From the NCBI GenBank assembly GCA_900635465.1, contig LR134135.1:3534001-3598000 (forward strand): 64,000 nucleotides of DNA, given 5' to 3'. The notes beneath the pieces are model-generated. The model was not told the DNA's origin. It saw only the letters and a program-made list of their open reading frames with translations, and made no database searches. Source of the stretch: Lelliottia amnigena (lineage in GTDB: Bacteria; Pseudomonadota; Gammaproteobacteria; Enterobacterales; Enterobacteriaceae). Positions 53,713 through 63,699 of the stretch are shown piece after piece. Within the stretch, counting starts at the first letter, position 1, and every line of letters starts with the position of its first letter. A program made the position numbers and the translations under genes.

Positions 53713-54513
53713 CATTGCTCCTAACACCCATCCCACTGACAGCAAATCCGCACTGCCACCTGGACTTAAATTCCGCGTAATGAACGCCTGATCCATCTCG
53801 ATCAACGCCTCGCTATCCCAACCGTGAGTCAGTAAATTCCGTGCATAATTCTGCACATAGCGCAGCCCGTCCATTCCGCCGCGCGACACCAGATTGCTAT
53901 CCTGATTAACCGCCATCAGACGCAGAAGCAGCTCGTGAAGCGAGCCGTCCTGCCACTGCGTCAGTACGTTGCGCACCGTCGCGAACCCGCTCTCCGCTTC
54001 GCCGCGTGCGCCGGTCAGACCAAACTGCTGATATTGCCGCTCGCCTGCCGTCGACATACCGCTGCGGCCTGCAAGTTCACGCTCAACCAGCCCACGACAA
54101 ATGTTACCGATCTCACAACACAGCGTGTCGGCCGTCGCATTTCGCACGCGTCCGGCAGTGAAACAGAGCAAACCCAGCGAGAAAATCCCGCCTTTATGCG
54201 TATTTACCCCGCCCGTTGCGGCATACATCGCCTGCTCGCACGCGATGCCCATTGGGCGAATCAGACGTAGCTGCTCTGCTGCAGCTTTCTCCGCATGTTC
54301 GCTCCCCAGTTCGGCAAAACGTACAAACCAGGGGGCAATCGCCTTGATGCTGCGGACAAACAGCGCGTGATCCATATCGCGATGCGCGCCGCTATTGAGC
54401 TTATCCACCAGCCCCGGCTTGGGCGTTAATTCAAGTTCGTGCCAGAGCGCCTCTTCAGCCAGCTCCGGCACGCTGACGCAGCGCGGTTTAGTCGCGAGCA
54501 AACCAGTCATCAA
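53698..54513 (-). CDS. citG: CitG, triphosphoribosyl-dephospho-CoA synthase
   Basis: A 271-residue enzyme of the CitG/MdcB family. It makes 2'-(5''-triphosphoribosyl)-3'-dephospho-CoA from dephospho-CoA and ATP, the precursor of the citrate lyase prosthetic group. Motifs are T-P-K-P-G-L-V-D near residue 30, G-V-N-T-H-K-G-G-I-F-S-L-G-L-L near residue 102, G-L-T-G-A-R-G-E-A and R-N-L-S-P-G-G-S-A-D-L-L near the end. It overlaps citX by 26 bp and is the last gene of the citrate operon. Confidence 0.93.
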   Translation of the reverse strand: MMTGLLATKPRCVSVPELAEEALWHELELTPKPGLVDKLNSGAHRDMDHALFVRSIKAIAPWFVRFAELGSEHAEKAAAEQLRLIRPMGIACEQAMYAATGGVNTHKGGIFSLGLLCFTAGRVRNATADTLCCEIGNICRGLVERELAGRSGMSTAGERQYQQFGLTGARGEAESGFATVRNVLTQWQDGSLHELLLRLMAVNQDSNLVSRGGMDGLRYVQNYARNLLTHGWDSEALIEMDQAFITRNLSPGGSADLLSVGWVLGAMSLSR

Positions 54514-55026
54514 TCATCTTCTCCACGCGAGCCACGACCTGTTCAACCGGATGCTGACGCGAACGTGAGCAGGCGTGCGCCGGTTCATCGCAGATCAGGC
54601 AGCGACGCATATGTGAACCCAGCGATTGCCGCCCGACATGCCCGTCCGTCGGGCAAATCACATCGATATCCAGAGTCGGCCGAGCGGGTGACTCTGCTCC
54701 AGCTGTGCGCAGTGGGCTTTGATTTCCGGTGCCTGATGGGCCACGCACCACAGCGCTTCTGGCCCGGTAGGCAGCCACAGCACCTGGCGGTCGAGGACCT
54801 GCCAGCGGTGTTCCCACAGCAGCTGATCGCACATCTGCAACGCCACGCCCATACTGTTGCGATAGCGCAGGCTGTCTTTCACTTCCCCCGGCGTAACTAA
54901 CGTGAGGGAAATGACCGGTTGTTGGTAGTGCGTGAGCCAGTCAGCCTGTCGCGCCGCGCGGTTTTCTTTTGCCGCCAGCAGCGCGTCGAGGCTGACACCC
55001 GCACGCACGGGTGTCGCTATCGTCAT
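54488..55026 (-). CDS. citX: CitX, apo-citrate lyase holo-ACP synthase, frameshifted
   Basis: Transfers the prosthetic group from CitG product to CitD. The family motif S-H-P-L-G-R-L-W is present, but the frame then breaks because one G is missing in the two-base run at 54670-54671 (minus-strand GG where GGG is expected). Restoring it continues D-I-D-V-I-C-P and R-R-C-L-I-C-D-E, giving a 179-residue protein, close to the usual 180-183. Probable sequencing error. It lies four bases after citF and overlaps citG. Confidence 0.88.
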
Positions 55027-55030
55027 GATG

Positions 55031-56546
55031 TTACTCCTTCACCTGTCGGACGGTGTCGATCACGCTGCCGTCACGGTAGCGGATCACGCCGACGATTTTA
55101 TCGGTAAATTCGATAGGTTTCGGCTCGCCGGTCAACGAAATCGCCCGTGCGTAGAGCGCTTCGATATCAACGATTTTTAACCCTGCGGCTTCGAGCCGTT
55201 CGCGGATTTCCGGGCGCGCCGGATTCACCGCGATGCCGTGGTCAGTCACCAGCACATCAATGCTCTCGCCCGGCGTTAAGCGCGTGGTGACGCGTTTGAC
55301 GACCGTTGGAATGCGGCTGCGTAAAAGCGGCGCAACAACAATCGTGAGATTTGCGGCAGCGGCCACGTCACAGTGGCCGCCAGACGCCCCACGCATGACA
55401 CCGTCTGAACCGGTAATCACGTTCACGTTGAAATCCGTGTCGATTTCGAGCGCGCTTAAAATCACCACGTCGAGCTGATCGCAGCTTGCCGCTTTGCTGC
55501 CGGGATTAGCATAAACGTTTGTCGAAATCTCAACGTGATTTGGATTACACGCCAGCGAAGCCGCCGCCTGACCGTCAAAGCACTGGGTATCGAGCAGCTT
55601 TTCAATTAACCCTTTTTCATGCAGATCGACCAGGCTGCCGGTAATGCCGCCCAGCGCAAACGCGCGGTCACGCCGCAGCGTTCCATTTTCTCGCCCATAA
55701 AGCGCGTGCAGGCGGTCGCCGCTGCGCCCGAACCGGTCTGCATCGAGAAGCCGGGTTTGAAATAACCCGAGTGTTCAATCACGTCCGCCGCAAAGCGGGC
55801 GATCATCAGCTCGCGCGGGTTGCTGGTGACGCGCGCCGCGCCGACGCTGATTTTCGCCGGATCGCCGACGCTGTCGACCTGCACGATATAGTCCACCCGA
55901 TCCTGCACGATGCTGGCGGGCATATTCGGGAACGGCACGATCTCTTCGGTGAGCAGCACCACTTTACGGGCAAACTGCGCATCAACCATCGCATAGCCCA
56001 GCGATCCGCAGCTGGATTTCCCGTGTGTCCCATTGGCATTGCCAAACTCATCGCTACACGGCACGCCAAGAAATGCCACGTCGATGTTCAGCTCACCGTC
56101 CTGCAGCAGCTTCACGCGCCCGCCGTGAGAGTGAATTTGCACCGGCTCGTCCATCAGACCGTGAGAAATGGCATCCGCCAGTTTGCCGCGCATCCCGGAG
56201 GTATAAATACGAGTAATCACGCCGCTTTCGATGTGCTCGATCAGCGCGTCGTTGCAGGTCATCAAGGAGCTGGAAGCCAACGTGAGATTTTTAAAACCCA
56301 TTTTTGCCAGCAGCGCGACCACGCTATTGATCACCCGATCGCCTTCGCGAAACGCATGATGGAACGAAATCGTCATCCGTCCTGCAATCCGCAGCGTTTC
56401 ACCGCGTCCTCTACGGAATCGCACAGCTTACGCTGATGCTTTGCTTCGACGTCAGCCAGCCAGGGCGTTGCGCTGTGGGCCTTATCAAACGGTGTTAAGC
56501 CCCTGAGATGGGGGAAATTCACATGGAGAAGTTCAGTCTGATTCAT
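55031..56546 (-). CDS. citF: CitF, citrate lyase alpha subunit (citrate CoA-transferase), two frameshifts
   Basis: The alpha subunit exchanges citrate for acetate on the thioester-bound CitD. Matching segments include S-F-H-H-A-F-R, S-S-L, H-S-H-G-G-R-V, S-M-Q-T-G-S-G and D-G-S-V-I-D-T-V at the end. Two one-base deletions break it: at CC 56377-56378 (before M-T-I-S-F-H-H) and at AAA 55658-55660 (after G-V-T-A-R). With both restored the protein is 505 residues, near the 510 of E. coli. The start is ATG 56546 (M-N-Q-T-E). It lies ten bases after citE. Confidence 0.9.
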
Positions 56547-56555
56547 TTGTCATCC

Positions 56556-57431
56556 TTAGCGACGCACGCCGGAGGCCGCTGCACGTTCCAGCACTCTCTG
56601 GGCATGGTCAATAATCGGGGCATCCACCATTTTGCCGTTGAGCGACACGACGCCCAGGCCGTTGCGCGCGCCCTCTTCTGCCGCTTCGATCACCCGCATA
56701 GCGTGATCCACTTCCTGCTGGGTTGGTGCGTAAGCGTTATGCAGCAGATCGATCTGGCGCGGGTTGATCAGTGATTTGCCGTTAAAGCCCATCTTGCGGA
56801 TCAGTTCGACTTCGCGCAGGAATCCCGCTTCGTCGTTGACGTCTGACCACACCACGTCAAACGCGTCGATGCCCGCCGCGCGTGCGGCATGCAGCACGGC
56901 GCAGCGAGCGTAAAAGAGCTCGGTACCGTCGCCGCGTTCGGTTTGCATATCCATCACATAATCAAAACCCGCCAGCGCGATGCCGATCAGACGCGGCGTG
57001 CTGCGGGCAATTGCCACGGCGTTGATAACGCCAATCGCCGATTCAATGGCTGCCATCACGCGGGTTGTGCCCACCTCGCGACCGCACTCGCGTTCGATGC
57101 GCTCCAGATGGCCTTCCAGTTCATGGATATCTTCCGGCGTATCGGTTTTTGGCAGACGTATCACATCCGCGCCACCCTGGACGGCGGCTTCAAGATCCAG
57201 CAGACCAAACGGCGTGCTCAGAGGGTTAATGCGTACCACGGTTTCGATATCCCGATACATCGGATGCTGCAGAGCGTGGAACACCAGCAGACGCGCGGTA
57301 TCTTTCTCGCGCAGCGCGACGGCGTCTTCGAGGTCAAACATGATGGAGTCAGGACGATAGATAAATGCGGTCGAAAGCATGGCGGCGTTCGCGCCAGGCA
57401 GGAACAGCATACTGCGACGGAGTTTGTTCAT
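56556..57431 (-). CDS. citE: CitE, citrate lyase beta subunit (citryl-ACP lyase)
   Basis: A 291-residue protein of the CitE family. It cleaves citryl-CitD to acetyl-CitD and oxaloacetate. [12 protein letters not shown] begins the protein, F-D-L-E-D-A-V near residue 33 and the I-E-S-A-I-G region near residue 130 supply the magnesium-binding acids. The gene is intact and overlaps citD by four bases (ATGA). Confidence 0.96.
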   Translation of the reverse strand: MNKLRRSMLFLPGANAAMLSTAFIYRPDSIMFDLEDAVALREKDTARLLVFHALQHPMYRDIETVVRINPLSTPFGLLDLEAAVQGGADVIRLPKTDTPEDIHELEGHLERIERECGREVGTTRVMAAIESAIGVINAVAIARSTPRLIGIALAGFDYVMDMQTERGDGTELFYARCAVLHAARAAGIDAFDVVWSDVNDEAGFLREVELIRKMGFNGKSLINPRQIDLLHNAYAPTQQEVDHAMRVIEAAEEGARNGLGVVSLNGKMVDAPIIDHAQRVLERAAASGVRR

Positions 57432-57721
57432 GACATTTTGCTCCAGTCGATAGGCTGTGCTTCAGCCGCGCGCAGAACCGCGCTTTGCAGGCGGGCGCGG
57501 ATCACACAGTCGAGCGCCCCTTTATCTTCAACGATGATCAAACCCTGACGCACCTCCAGCGCGTGCAGCGTTTCATTGACCACCTGGCGAATCTGATCGC
57601 CAAACTGCTTAATCACTTCACTGTGGATGACAATCTCCAGCTCGCCGTCGGCGGGGGCGATTTTCACCATCAGGTCGCTGGACTCCTGCGTTCCGGCCAG
57701 CGCCTCCCTTACAATTTTCAT
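57428..57721 (-). CDS. citD: CitD, citrate lyase acyl carrier protein (gamma subunit)
   Basis: A 97-residue acyl carrier. Serine 14 in G-T-Q-E-S-S-D is the attachment site of the phosphoribosyl-dephospho-CoA group; the [12 protein letters not shown] segment is also conserved. The ATG gives M-K-I-V-R-E, with AGGAATT nearby; a longer in-frame upstream reading overlaps citC and has no support. Confidence 0.95.
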   Translation of the reverse strand: MKIVREALAGTQESSDLMVKIAPADGELEIVIHSEVIKQFGDQIRQVVNETLHALEVRQGLIIVEDKGALDCVIRARLQSAVLRAAEAQPIDWSKMS

Positions 57722-57737
57722 GATAAATTCCTGATAG

Positions 57738-58762
57738 TTATGCGACTTCCGCACGTGCGCTGTAGTGCGCTTCGAGATGCGCGAAAGTGGACTCCGGGAC
57801 AATCTCCCGAATGCGGTAAAACTGCTGTGTCTTGAGTAAACGGCGCACTTCCGATGCCGAAATAGCATTTCCGGTGGCCTTAATGCGCGGCATTTCCACC
57901 ACTTCAATCTGCGGAGTGAGCAGCTGATGCAGCGTCTGGTTGTACTGGCGAGTGATATCGCAAAACGGTTCTGATCCGATAAACCGATGGGTAATCCCCA
58001 GCGCGGGCGCGATAAAATCACGGAAAATCAGCACGTCGATTTCACTCCACGCCTGCTGCACTTTGCCGCTCTCTTTGAGGAAATAGGCCGGGAAAGTGGC
58101 GCGCGAGATGATGTATTGCGATCCTTCATGAACGGATACGTTCGACAGATGGGCCACTCCTGCGCGCACCATCTTCAGACGATCGCGAAACGAGAAGAAT
58201 GACGCGTCTTCGCGTACCACAAACAGATGCAGCCAGTCGCACTGCTGAGCCGCCTGCTCCACCAGATGACGATGCCCGAGGGTGAAGGGGTTGGCGTTCA
58301 TCACAATCGCGCCAATCTTCTCACCCCGTTTCTGCAGGCCACGCAGCGAGCGGCAGTAGCGCTCAATCCCCTGCGGGGTATTTTCCAGCAGGACCGCGTT
58401 ATTTCCGCTTTGAGCAATCGGCCAAAAACCACTCCGGGCAAAGCGCTCTTTGTTGCACGGACGCGTACACAGAAAGAGGTGGAAATGGCCGCGCGCGAGC
58501 GCGGCATTCTCCACTTCAGCCAGCAGGCGCGCGCTCAAATTCGCGCCACGCAGCTGCTCATCGACGGCCACGCATTTGATGACGTTTGCGGCGAGACCCG
58601 CACATCCCACCAGTTGCGTACCGGACCACGCCTCCACAAACAGGCTGATGTCGTTGTCCAGCCCAGGCCGCTGTCCGCCAGCAGATAGCGAATCTGGCTT
58701 AAGCGTTCCGGATGTTGCGCCACGTCGGTCAGGCGGAAATCGATGGCGGAGTGTCTGTCCAT
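57738..58762 (-). CDS. citC: CitC, [citrate (pro-3S)-lyase] ligase, frameshifted
   Basis: Acetylates the prosthetic group of CitD with acetate and ATP, activating citrate lyase. An N-terminal GNAT-like segment (C-V-A-V-D-E-Q-L-R-G) is followed by a nucleotidyltransferase domain with N-P-F-T-L-G-H and I-S-A-S-E-V-R-R-L-L. One base is missing in the CCC run at 58662-58664; restoring it joins S-G-L-G to L-D-N-D and gives 341 residues, a normal length. It starts at ATG 58762 (M-D-R-H-S), ten bases after the FAH gene. Confidence 0.9.
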
Positions 58763-58772
58763 GGCGTCTTAC

Positions 58773-59636
58773 CTAGTGCGCAGCCGTCAGCAACTGTGCT
58801 GGCGCTTCCATGATCACATTGCTCAGATGACCGATATTTTCGATCTCCACTTCAATGCGATCGCCCTCTTGCATGAACAGCGGCGGATTGCGTTTTTTAC
58901 CCACGCCGCCAGGCGATCCGGTGATGATCACATCGCCCGGACTTAAGCGCGTAAACGTGCTGATGTATTCGATCAACTCCGCGACTTTGTGGATCATGCT
59001 GCTGGTGTTGTCTTCCTGCACCATGCGGCCATTCAGCCAGGTACGAATCGCAAGCGTGTGCGGATCGGGGATTTCATCAGCGGTCGCCATCCACGGACCA
59101 AACGCGCCGGTTTGTCGCCAGTTTTTGCCTGCGGTAAACCAGGTATGCTGCCAGTCACGCGCTGAGCCATCCATGTAACAGCTGTAACCCGCCACATGGC
59201 GCAGAGCGTCTTCCCGGCTGATGTTTTCCCCGCCTTTACCGATGATCACCGCCAGTTCGCCTTCGTAATCGAATTCACTGGAGTGACGCGGTTTCAGCAC
59301 CGGGGAGTTGTGTCCGGTCTGAGAGTCCGGGAAGCGGACAAACAAAGTTGGGGCCGGATTATGCTGATCGAACTCCTGGCGTTTTTCGGCGTAGTTCATG
59401 CCTACGCAGAGGATTTTTTCTGGATGCTCGATCACCGGTAAAAAGGTGATCGCATCCATCGGTACGTCAACGGCATCGTTGAGATAACGCGTGGCTTCTG
59501 CCATGCCGTTGCCCTGTAACAGCGCTTTAAGGTCGCTGTAGCGGTCACCCAAACGGCGACCTAAATTCACCACACCCTCGGCCTTCACGATGCCGTAGCT
59601 GCGTTGACCTTTATAAATAAAGCTTGCGAGTTTCAT
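58773..59636 (-). CDS. Fumarylacetoacetate hydrolase (FAH) superfamily enzyme in the citrate operon
   Basis: A 287-residue FAH-family protein. Metal ligands are E125 and E127 in D-Y-E-G-E-L and D156 in M-D-G-S-A-R-D, followed by G-K-N-W near 170 and T-G-S-P-G-G-V-G near 239. The FAH superfamily includes beta-diketone hydrolases, oxaloacetate decarboxylases such as FAHD1, and oxaloacetate tautomerases. Its place between the transporter and citC, and the absence of oadGAB, suggest it acts on oxaloacetate from citrate lyase; that is inference. It starts 17 bp after the transporter gene. Confidence 0.88.
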   Translation of the reverse strand: MKLASFIYKGQRSYGIVKAEGVVNLGRRLGDRYSDLKALLQGNGMAEATRYLNDAVDVPMDAITFLPVIEHPEKILCVGMNYAEKRQEFDQHNPAPTLFVRFPDSQTGHNSPVLKPRHSSEFDYEGELAVIIGKGGENISREDALRHVAGYSCYMDGSARDWQHTWFTAGKNWRQTGAFGPWMATADEIPDPHTLAIRTWLNGRMVQEDNTSSMIHKVAELIEYISTFTRLSPGDVIITGSPGGVGKKRNPPLFMQEGDRIEVEIENIGHLSNVIMEAPAQLLTAAH

Positions 59637-59653
59637 TGTTCTTTCCTGAAAAC

Positions 59654-61015
59654 TTAAACGAGGAAGTTGCCCAGAATCAGCAGCGAGATAGAGACGTTGA
59701 TTGCCCCGCCAATACGCGTCGCAATCTGAGCGAATGGCATCAGGCTCATGCGGTTACCTGCGGTCAGGATCGCCACGTCGCCGGTTCCGCCCTGTCCGCT
59801 CTGACAGCAAGAGACGATGGCGACATCAATCGGGTGCATCCCGATCTTTTTACCGACGAAGAATCCGGTTGCCACCAGTGCAGAGACGGTGCTGATAATC
59901 ACCAGCAGGTTGCTGACGGTGAACGCATTGACCAGTTCCTGCCACGGCGTAATCGCCACGCCAACGGCGAACAGAATCGGATAGGTGACGGAGGTCTGGA
60001 AGAATTTGTAAACCACCTGCGAACCTTCGAGCAGACGGGGAGAAGCGCCGTTGCACAGTTTGACCAGCACGGCCACAAACAGCATGCCGACCGGTGCTGG
60101 CAGGCCAATCAGCTTGTGACCAAGCATACCCAGCATGTAGAGCAGCACGGCCAGCAACGCGCCGGAGGCAATGGTGGTCACGTCCGCTTTACCGGAGAAC
60201 GCCGGTTGGGAAGCCGTGGTATCAGCATTAGCACGGTTTGGCATCAGCTGGCCTTCGCCGGTCAGATGCGGGTAGCGTTTGCCGAGCTGGTTCAGGCAGC
60301 CGGAGATGATGATGGCGGTTAAGCCTCCGAGCATGACCATCGGCAGCACGCGACCGAGCGCAACGCCCTGATCCATATGCAGCAACGTGGCATATCCGAT
60401 AGAGAGCGGAATAGCGCCCTCACCAACGCCACCGGCCATAATCGGCAGAATGATAAAGAAGAAGATCTGGAAGGGTTCAAGACCGAGCGCCATGCCCACG
60501 CCCATTCCGACAATCATGCCGACGATTTCGCCGCACAGCATCGGGAAGAAAATGCGCAGGAAGCCCTGAATCAGCACCGTGCGATTCATACTCATGATGC
60601 TGCCGACAATAATGCAGCAGATATACAGATAGAGGATGTTGGTAGATTTGTAGAACTTGGTGGTGGACTCCACGACCACGTCAGGCAGCAGGCCGTAGTA
60701 AACCATCGCTGACGGGATGAAGGTGGCGCAAATCGCCGCCGCGCCGAGCTTGCCAACAATCGGCAGACGCTTACCGAACTCGCCACAGGCGAAGCCGAAG
60801 AAGGCCAGCGTCGCCACCATCACCACAATGTCGCTTGGCAGCTTGCCGCCCAGGCAGTCGATAGCAATCAACGCGCCGGCTAATACAAAAAGCGGCAGCG
60901 GGATAATCCCCACTTTCCAGGTATCCATAATGTGCCACCAGCGCTCTTTAAGCGTCGGCCGCTGAGTATCTATCGGATCGTGCGTTACAGAGAAAGAATC
61001 GTCAGTAGTGCTCAT
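59654..61015 (-). CDS. 2-hydroxycarboxylate transporter family citrate carrier
   Basis: A 453-residue membrane protein of the 2HCT family with about 11 hydrophobic segments. The two family re-entrant loop motifs are G-G-V-G-E-G-A-I-P-L-S near residue 192 and G-Q-G-G-T-G-D near residue 411. The G-G-V-G-E-G-A form resembles CitP/CitW-type exchangers more than the sodium-coupled CitS, so citrate/acetate exchange is plausible but not proven. It is the first gene of the leftward operon, divergent from the sensor kinase. Confidence 0.9.
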   Translation of the reverse strand: MSTTDDSFSVTHDPIDTQRPTLKERWWHIMDTWKVGIIPLPLFVLAGALIAIDCLGGKLPSDIVVMVATLAFFGFACGEFGKRLPIVGKLGAAAICATFIPSAMVYYGLLPDVVVESTTKFYKSTNILYLYICCIIVGSIMSMNRTVLIQGFLRIFFPMLCGEIVGMIVGMGVGMALGLEPFQIFFFIILPIMAGGVGEGAIPLSIGYATLLHMDQGVALGRVLPMVMLGGLTAIIISGCLNQLGKRYPHLTGEGQLMPNRANADTTASQPAFSGKADVTTIASGALLAVLLYMLGMLGHKLIGLPAPVGMLFVAVLVKLCNGASPRLLEGSQVVYKFFQTSVTYPILFAVGVAITPWQELVNAFTVSNLLVIISTVSALVATGFFVGKKIGMHPIDVAIVSCCQSGQGGTGDVAILTAGNRMSLMPFAQIATRIGGAINVSISLLILGNFLV

Positions 61016-61362
61016 CTCATTAAGCCTCTTGGTTATTTGTGCATTAAGCTTAAAGTTGTCAACGCGGGCTTTATGTGAGGAACGGCATATTAAAACCGAA
61101 GTTTTAATGGCCTCTATGGTTTTAATGGTTTCTTTTATTGAATGTGATTAACCACTTATTTATTGCCGTGGTTTTAATGGTTTCTTTTCCAGAATGAACA
61201 AACGAATAACATTTATTTGTTTTATATTAAACGATCGTCTAATTCTTAAAATGCTTTTGTAAATGGCGCTGTGCAAGGGATCACAAGTTTTAGGCAAAGG
61301 CGACCCCTGGCAAAAAAAAGATGATATATTCACTGAATCCGTTAATACCTTGCGTGATAGTT
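61016..61362. promoter_or_regulatory. divergent citrate promoter region with GTTTTAATGG direct repeats
   Basis: An AT-rich gap of about 350 bp between the transporter and sensor genes. GTTTTAATGG occurs three times (61101, 61119, 61171), and the last two are part of a 20-base perfect direct repeat (61117-61136 and 61169-61188). A TGTGA half-site lies at 61144. These are candidate binding sites for the adjacent CitB-type response regulator. No gene is seen. Confidence 0.6.
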
Positions 61363-63000
61363 ATGAAGGTTTCGTTTCAGATTAAGTTATTTATTTCGCT
61401 GGTGGCTTTCTTTTCAGTGCTATTTGCATTACTGGGTGGATATTATTATGTCGACGTCAGTCGGCAACTTTATCAAGAAATGAGCACCCGAGCCAAAATA
61501 CAAGCAGAAGAAATTGCGCTTATTCCTACGCTGCGTAAAGAGGTCGAAGAAAAAGACATCAAAGCAATTCATGCTTTTATGCGTCAAATAGCGGATCACA
61601 GCGACGCCAGTTTTATAGTGATTGGGGATAATAACGGTCGGCACCTGTTTCATTCAGCCTTTGAAGATCGTGTGGGGACCACCCTGGTCGGCGGCGACAA
61701 CGCTGAAGTGTTGCAGGGCAAAAATATCACCACTATCCGTAAAGGCGGTTTGGGGATTTCGCTTCGCAGCAAAGCGCCTGTTTTCAACGATGCCGGACAG
61801 GTGGTGGGCATCGTCTCCGTGGGCTATCTCACCAGCTATCTCGATACCATTACCGTCAGCAAGGTGGTGAATATCCTGATCGCAGCCGTGTTGCTGCTTA
61901 TCGCCCTGTTTATCTTCTCGTGGTATTTCACCCGCAGTATCAAAAAGCAGATCTTCTCCCTTGAACCGCGCGAAATTGGCCTGCTGGTGCGCCAGCAAAA
62001 AGCGATGATGGAGTCGATCTATGAAGGGGTGATCGCTATCGACGCGCATTTGCGGATCGAAGTGATCAACCAGGCCGCGCGGCAATTGCTGGGCTTACCG
62101 CAACCGGCGCGTGAACTGCGCGGGCAATTGATCGGCGACGTTATCAGTCCGGTGTCATTCTTCACACCGCAAACCATGCTGGCGAAAGACACGCACGATG
62201 AGATCTGCCGCTTTAACGATCTCACGGTGATCGCCAGTCGGGTGCGGATCATGCTGGAGGATTCACTCCAGGGCTGGGTGATCACCTTTCGCGATCGCAA
62301 CGAAATTGACTCGCTCAGCGCCCAATTGAGTCAGGTAAAACGTTATGTCGACAACCTGCGCATCATGCGCCATGAGCAGTTGAATCGCATGACAACCCTT
62401 TCAGGCATGTTGCATATGGGTCGCTACGAAGAGGCGATCGGCTTTATTCAGGCGCAATCGGAACACGCACAGGAGCTGCTGGACTTTATCTCATCACGGT
62501 TTAGCTCACCCACGCTGTGCGGTCTGCTGCTCGGGAAATCCGCGCGGGCGCGTGAGAAAGGCGTTGAACTGAATTTCGATCCCGCCTGTCGGATGGAGAA
62601 ACCTTTCGCCCCGCTTCACGAAGCCGAACTGATCTCCATTATTGGTAATTTACTGGATAACGCTATCGAAGCCACACAGCGCGCCCCGCTCCCGCATGAG
62701 CCGGTAGAAGTGCTGATAAAACTCAATGAGCGCGAGCTGATTATTGAGGTAGCGGATCAGGGGGTGGGCATTAAACCGGAAATCCGCGAACGCATATTTG
62801 AACGCGGTATTACCACCAAAACGCGTGGCGATCACGGTATTGGCCTGTACCTGATCGAGAGTTATGTTACCCAGGCTGGCGGCGCCATTGAAATTGCCGA
62901 TAACTCGCCTCGGGGCGCTATTTTCTCACTCTTTATTCCCGCCACGGGAATCGCTAGACGCCCCGCTCAGGAACTGGAAGATACTGACTATGCAACATGA
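61363..63000 (+). CDS. CitA/DpiB-type sensor histidine kinase
   Basis: A 545-residue kinase. It has two membrane segments (about residues 5-28 and 167-189) flanking a periplasmic PAS-like domain containing I-G-D-N-N-G-R and ending V-S-V-G-Y-L, as in citrate and C4-dicarboxylate sensors. A cytoplasmic PAS (about 215-315), phosphoacceptor H337 in M-R-H-E-Q-L-N and an ATPase domain (N-L-L-D-N-A-I-E-A, D-Q-G-V-G-I, G-D-H-G-I-G-L-Y) follow. ATG 61363 is preferred as it begins just before the first membrane segment; ATG 61321 is possible. It overlaps the regulator gene. Confidence 0.9.
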   Translation: MKVSFQIKLFISLVAFFSVLFALLGGYYYVDVSRQLYQEMSTRAKIQAEEIALIPTLRKEVEEKDIKAIHAFMRQIADHSDASFIVIGDNNGRHLFHSAFEDRVGTTLVGGDNAEVLQGKNITTIRKGGLGISLRSKAPVFNDAGQVVGIVSVGYLTSYLDTITVSKVVNILIAAVLLLIALFIFSWYFTRSIKKQIFSLEPREIGLLVRQQKAMMESIYEGVIAIDAHLRIEVINQAARQLLGLPQPARELRGQLIGDVISPVSFFTPQTMLAKDTHDEICRFNDLTVIASRVRIMLEDSLQGWVITFRDRNEIDSLSAQLSQVKRYVDNLRIMRHEQLNRMTTLSGMLHMGRYEEAIGFIQAQSEHAQELLDFISSRFSSPTLCGLLLGKSARAREKGVELNFDPACRMEKPFAPLHEAELISIIGNLLDNAIEATQRAPLPHEPVEVLIKLNERELIIEVADQGVGIKPEIRERIFERGITTKTRGDHGIGLYLIESYVTQAGGAIEIADNSPRGAIFSLFIPATGIARRPAQELEDTDYAT

Positions 63001-63682
63001 ACATATCGATGTATTGATTGTTGAAGATGAGAACGAACTGGCGCAGCTTCATGCCGAGCTGATCGGCAAACATCCGCGCCTGCGGCTGGTGGGCATTGCC
63101 TCGTCACTCGCCGACGCTCAGGCCAAACTCACCCGCTTGCAGCCGCAACTGGTTCTGCTGGATAACTATTTGCCGGACGGTAAGGGCATTACGTTAATCA
63201 GCAACCCTCTGCTGATGCCTGCTAATTGCTCCATCATTTTCATCACCGCCGCCAGCGATATGGATACCTGTAGTCTGGCGATTCGCAACGGTGCATTCGA
63301 TTACATTCTGAAACCCGTTTCCTGGAAACGGCTCAGCCAGTCGCTCGAACGCTTTGTGCAATTTGCCGAGCAACAGCGCGTATGGAAGATTGTTGATCAG
63401 CAAAATGTCGATTCGCTGTACCAGCTTCAGGCCAAAAATTACCGTCAGGATAACGGCAGCAAAGGGATTGAGGAGAATACGTTGGCGCGAGTGCAGACGC
63501 TGTTTAATGACCAGGCCGAGCAGTGCTTTTCGGTGGACGACGTGGTGAGCGAAACGGGCTTGAGCAAAACCACCACGCGGCGCTATCTGGAGCACTGCGT
63601 CGAGGCGGGCTTTCTGAAGGTGGAGATGCTTTACGGAAAGATTGGGCATCCGCGCAGAATGTATAAGCGCGCAGCGGCGTGA
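62990..63682 (+). CDS. CitB/DpiA-type response regulator
   Basis: A 230-residue regulator of the CitB family. The receiver domain has acidic residues E12-D13, phosphoacceptor D58 in L-L-D-N-Y-L-P-D-G and lysine in L-K-P-V-S-W. The C-terminal helix-turn-helix (V-V-S-E-T-G-L-S-K-T-T-T-R-R-Y-L) lies near residue 190. Its start overlaps the kinase gene by 11 bp. Presumed target: the divergent citrate operon, through the repeats at 61101-61188. Confidence 0.9.
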   Translation: MQHEHIDVLIVEDENELAQLHAELIGKHPRLRLVGIASSLADAQAKLTRLQPQLVLLDNYLPDGKGITLISNPLLMPANCSIIFITAASDMDTCSLAIRNGAFDYILKPVSWKRLSQSLERFVQFAEQQRVWKIVDQQNVDSLYQLQAKNYRQDNGSKGIEENTLARVQTLFNDQAEQCFSVDDVVSETGLSKTTTRRYLEHCVEAGFLKVEMLYGKIGHPRRMYKRAAA

Positions 63683-63699
63683 GGGTGCTGTGTGATGGT

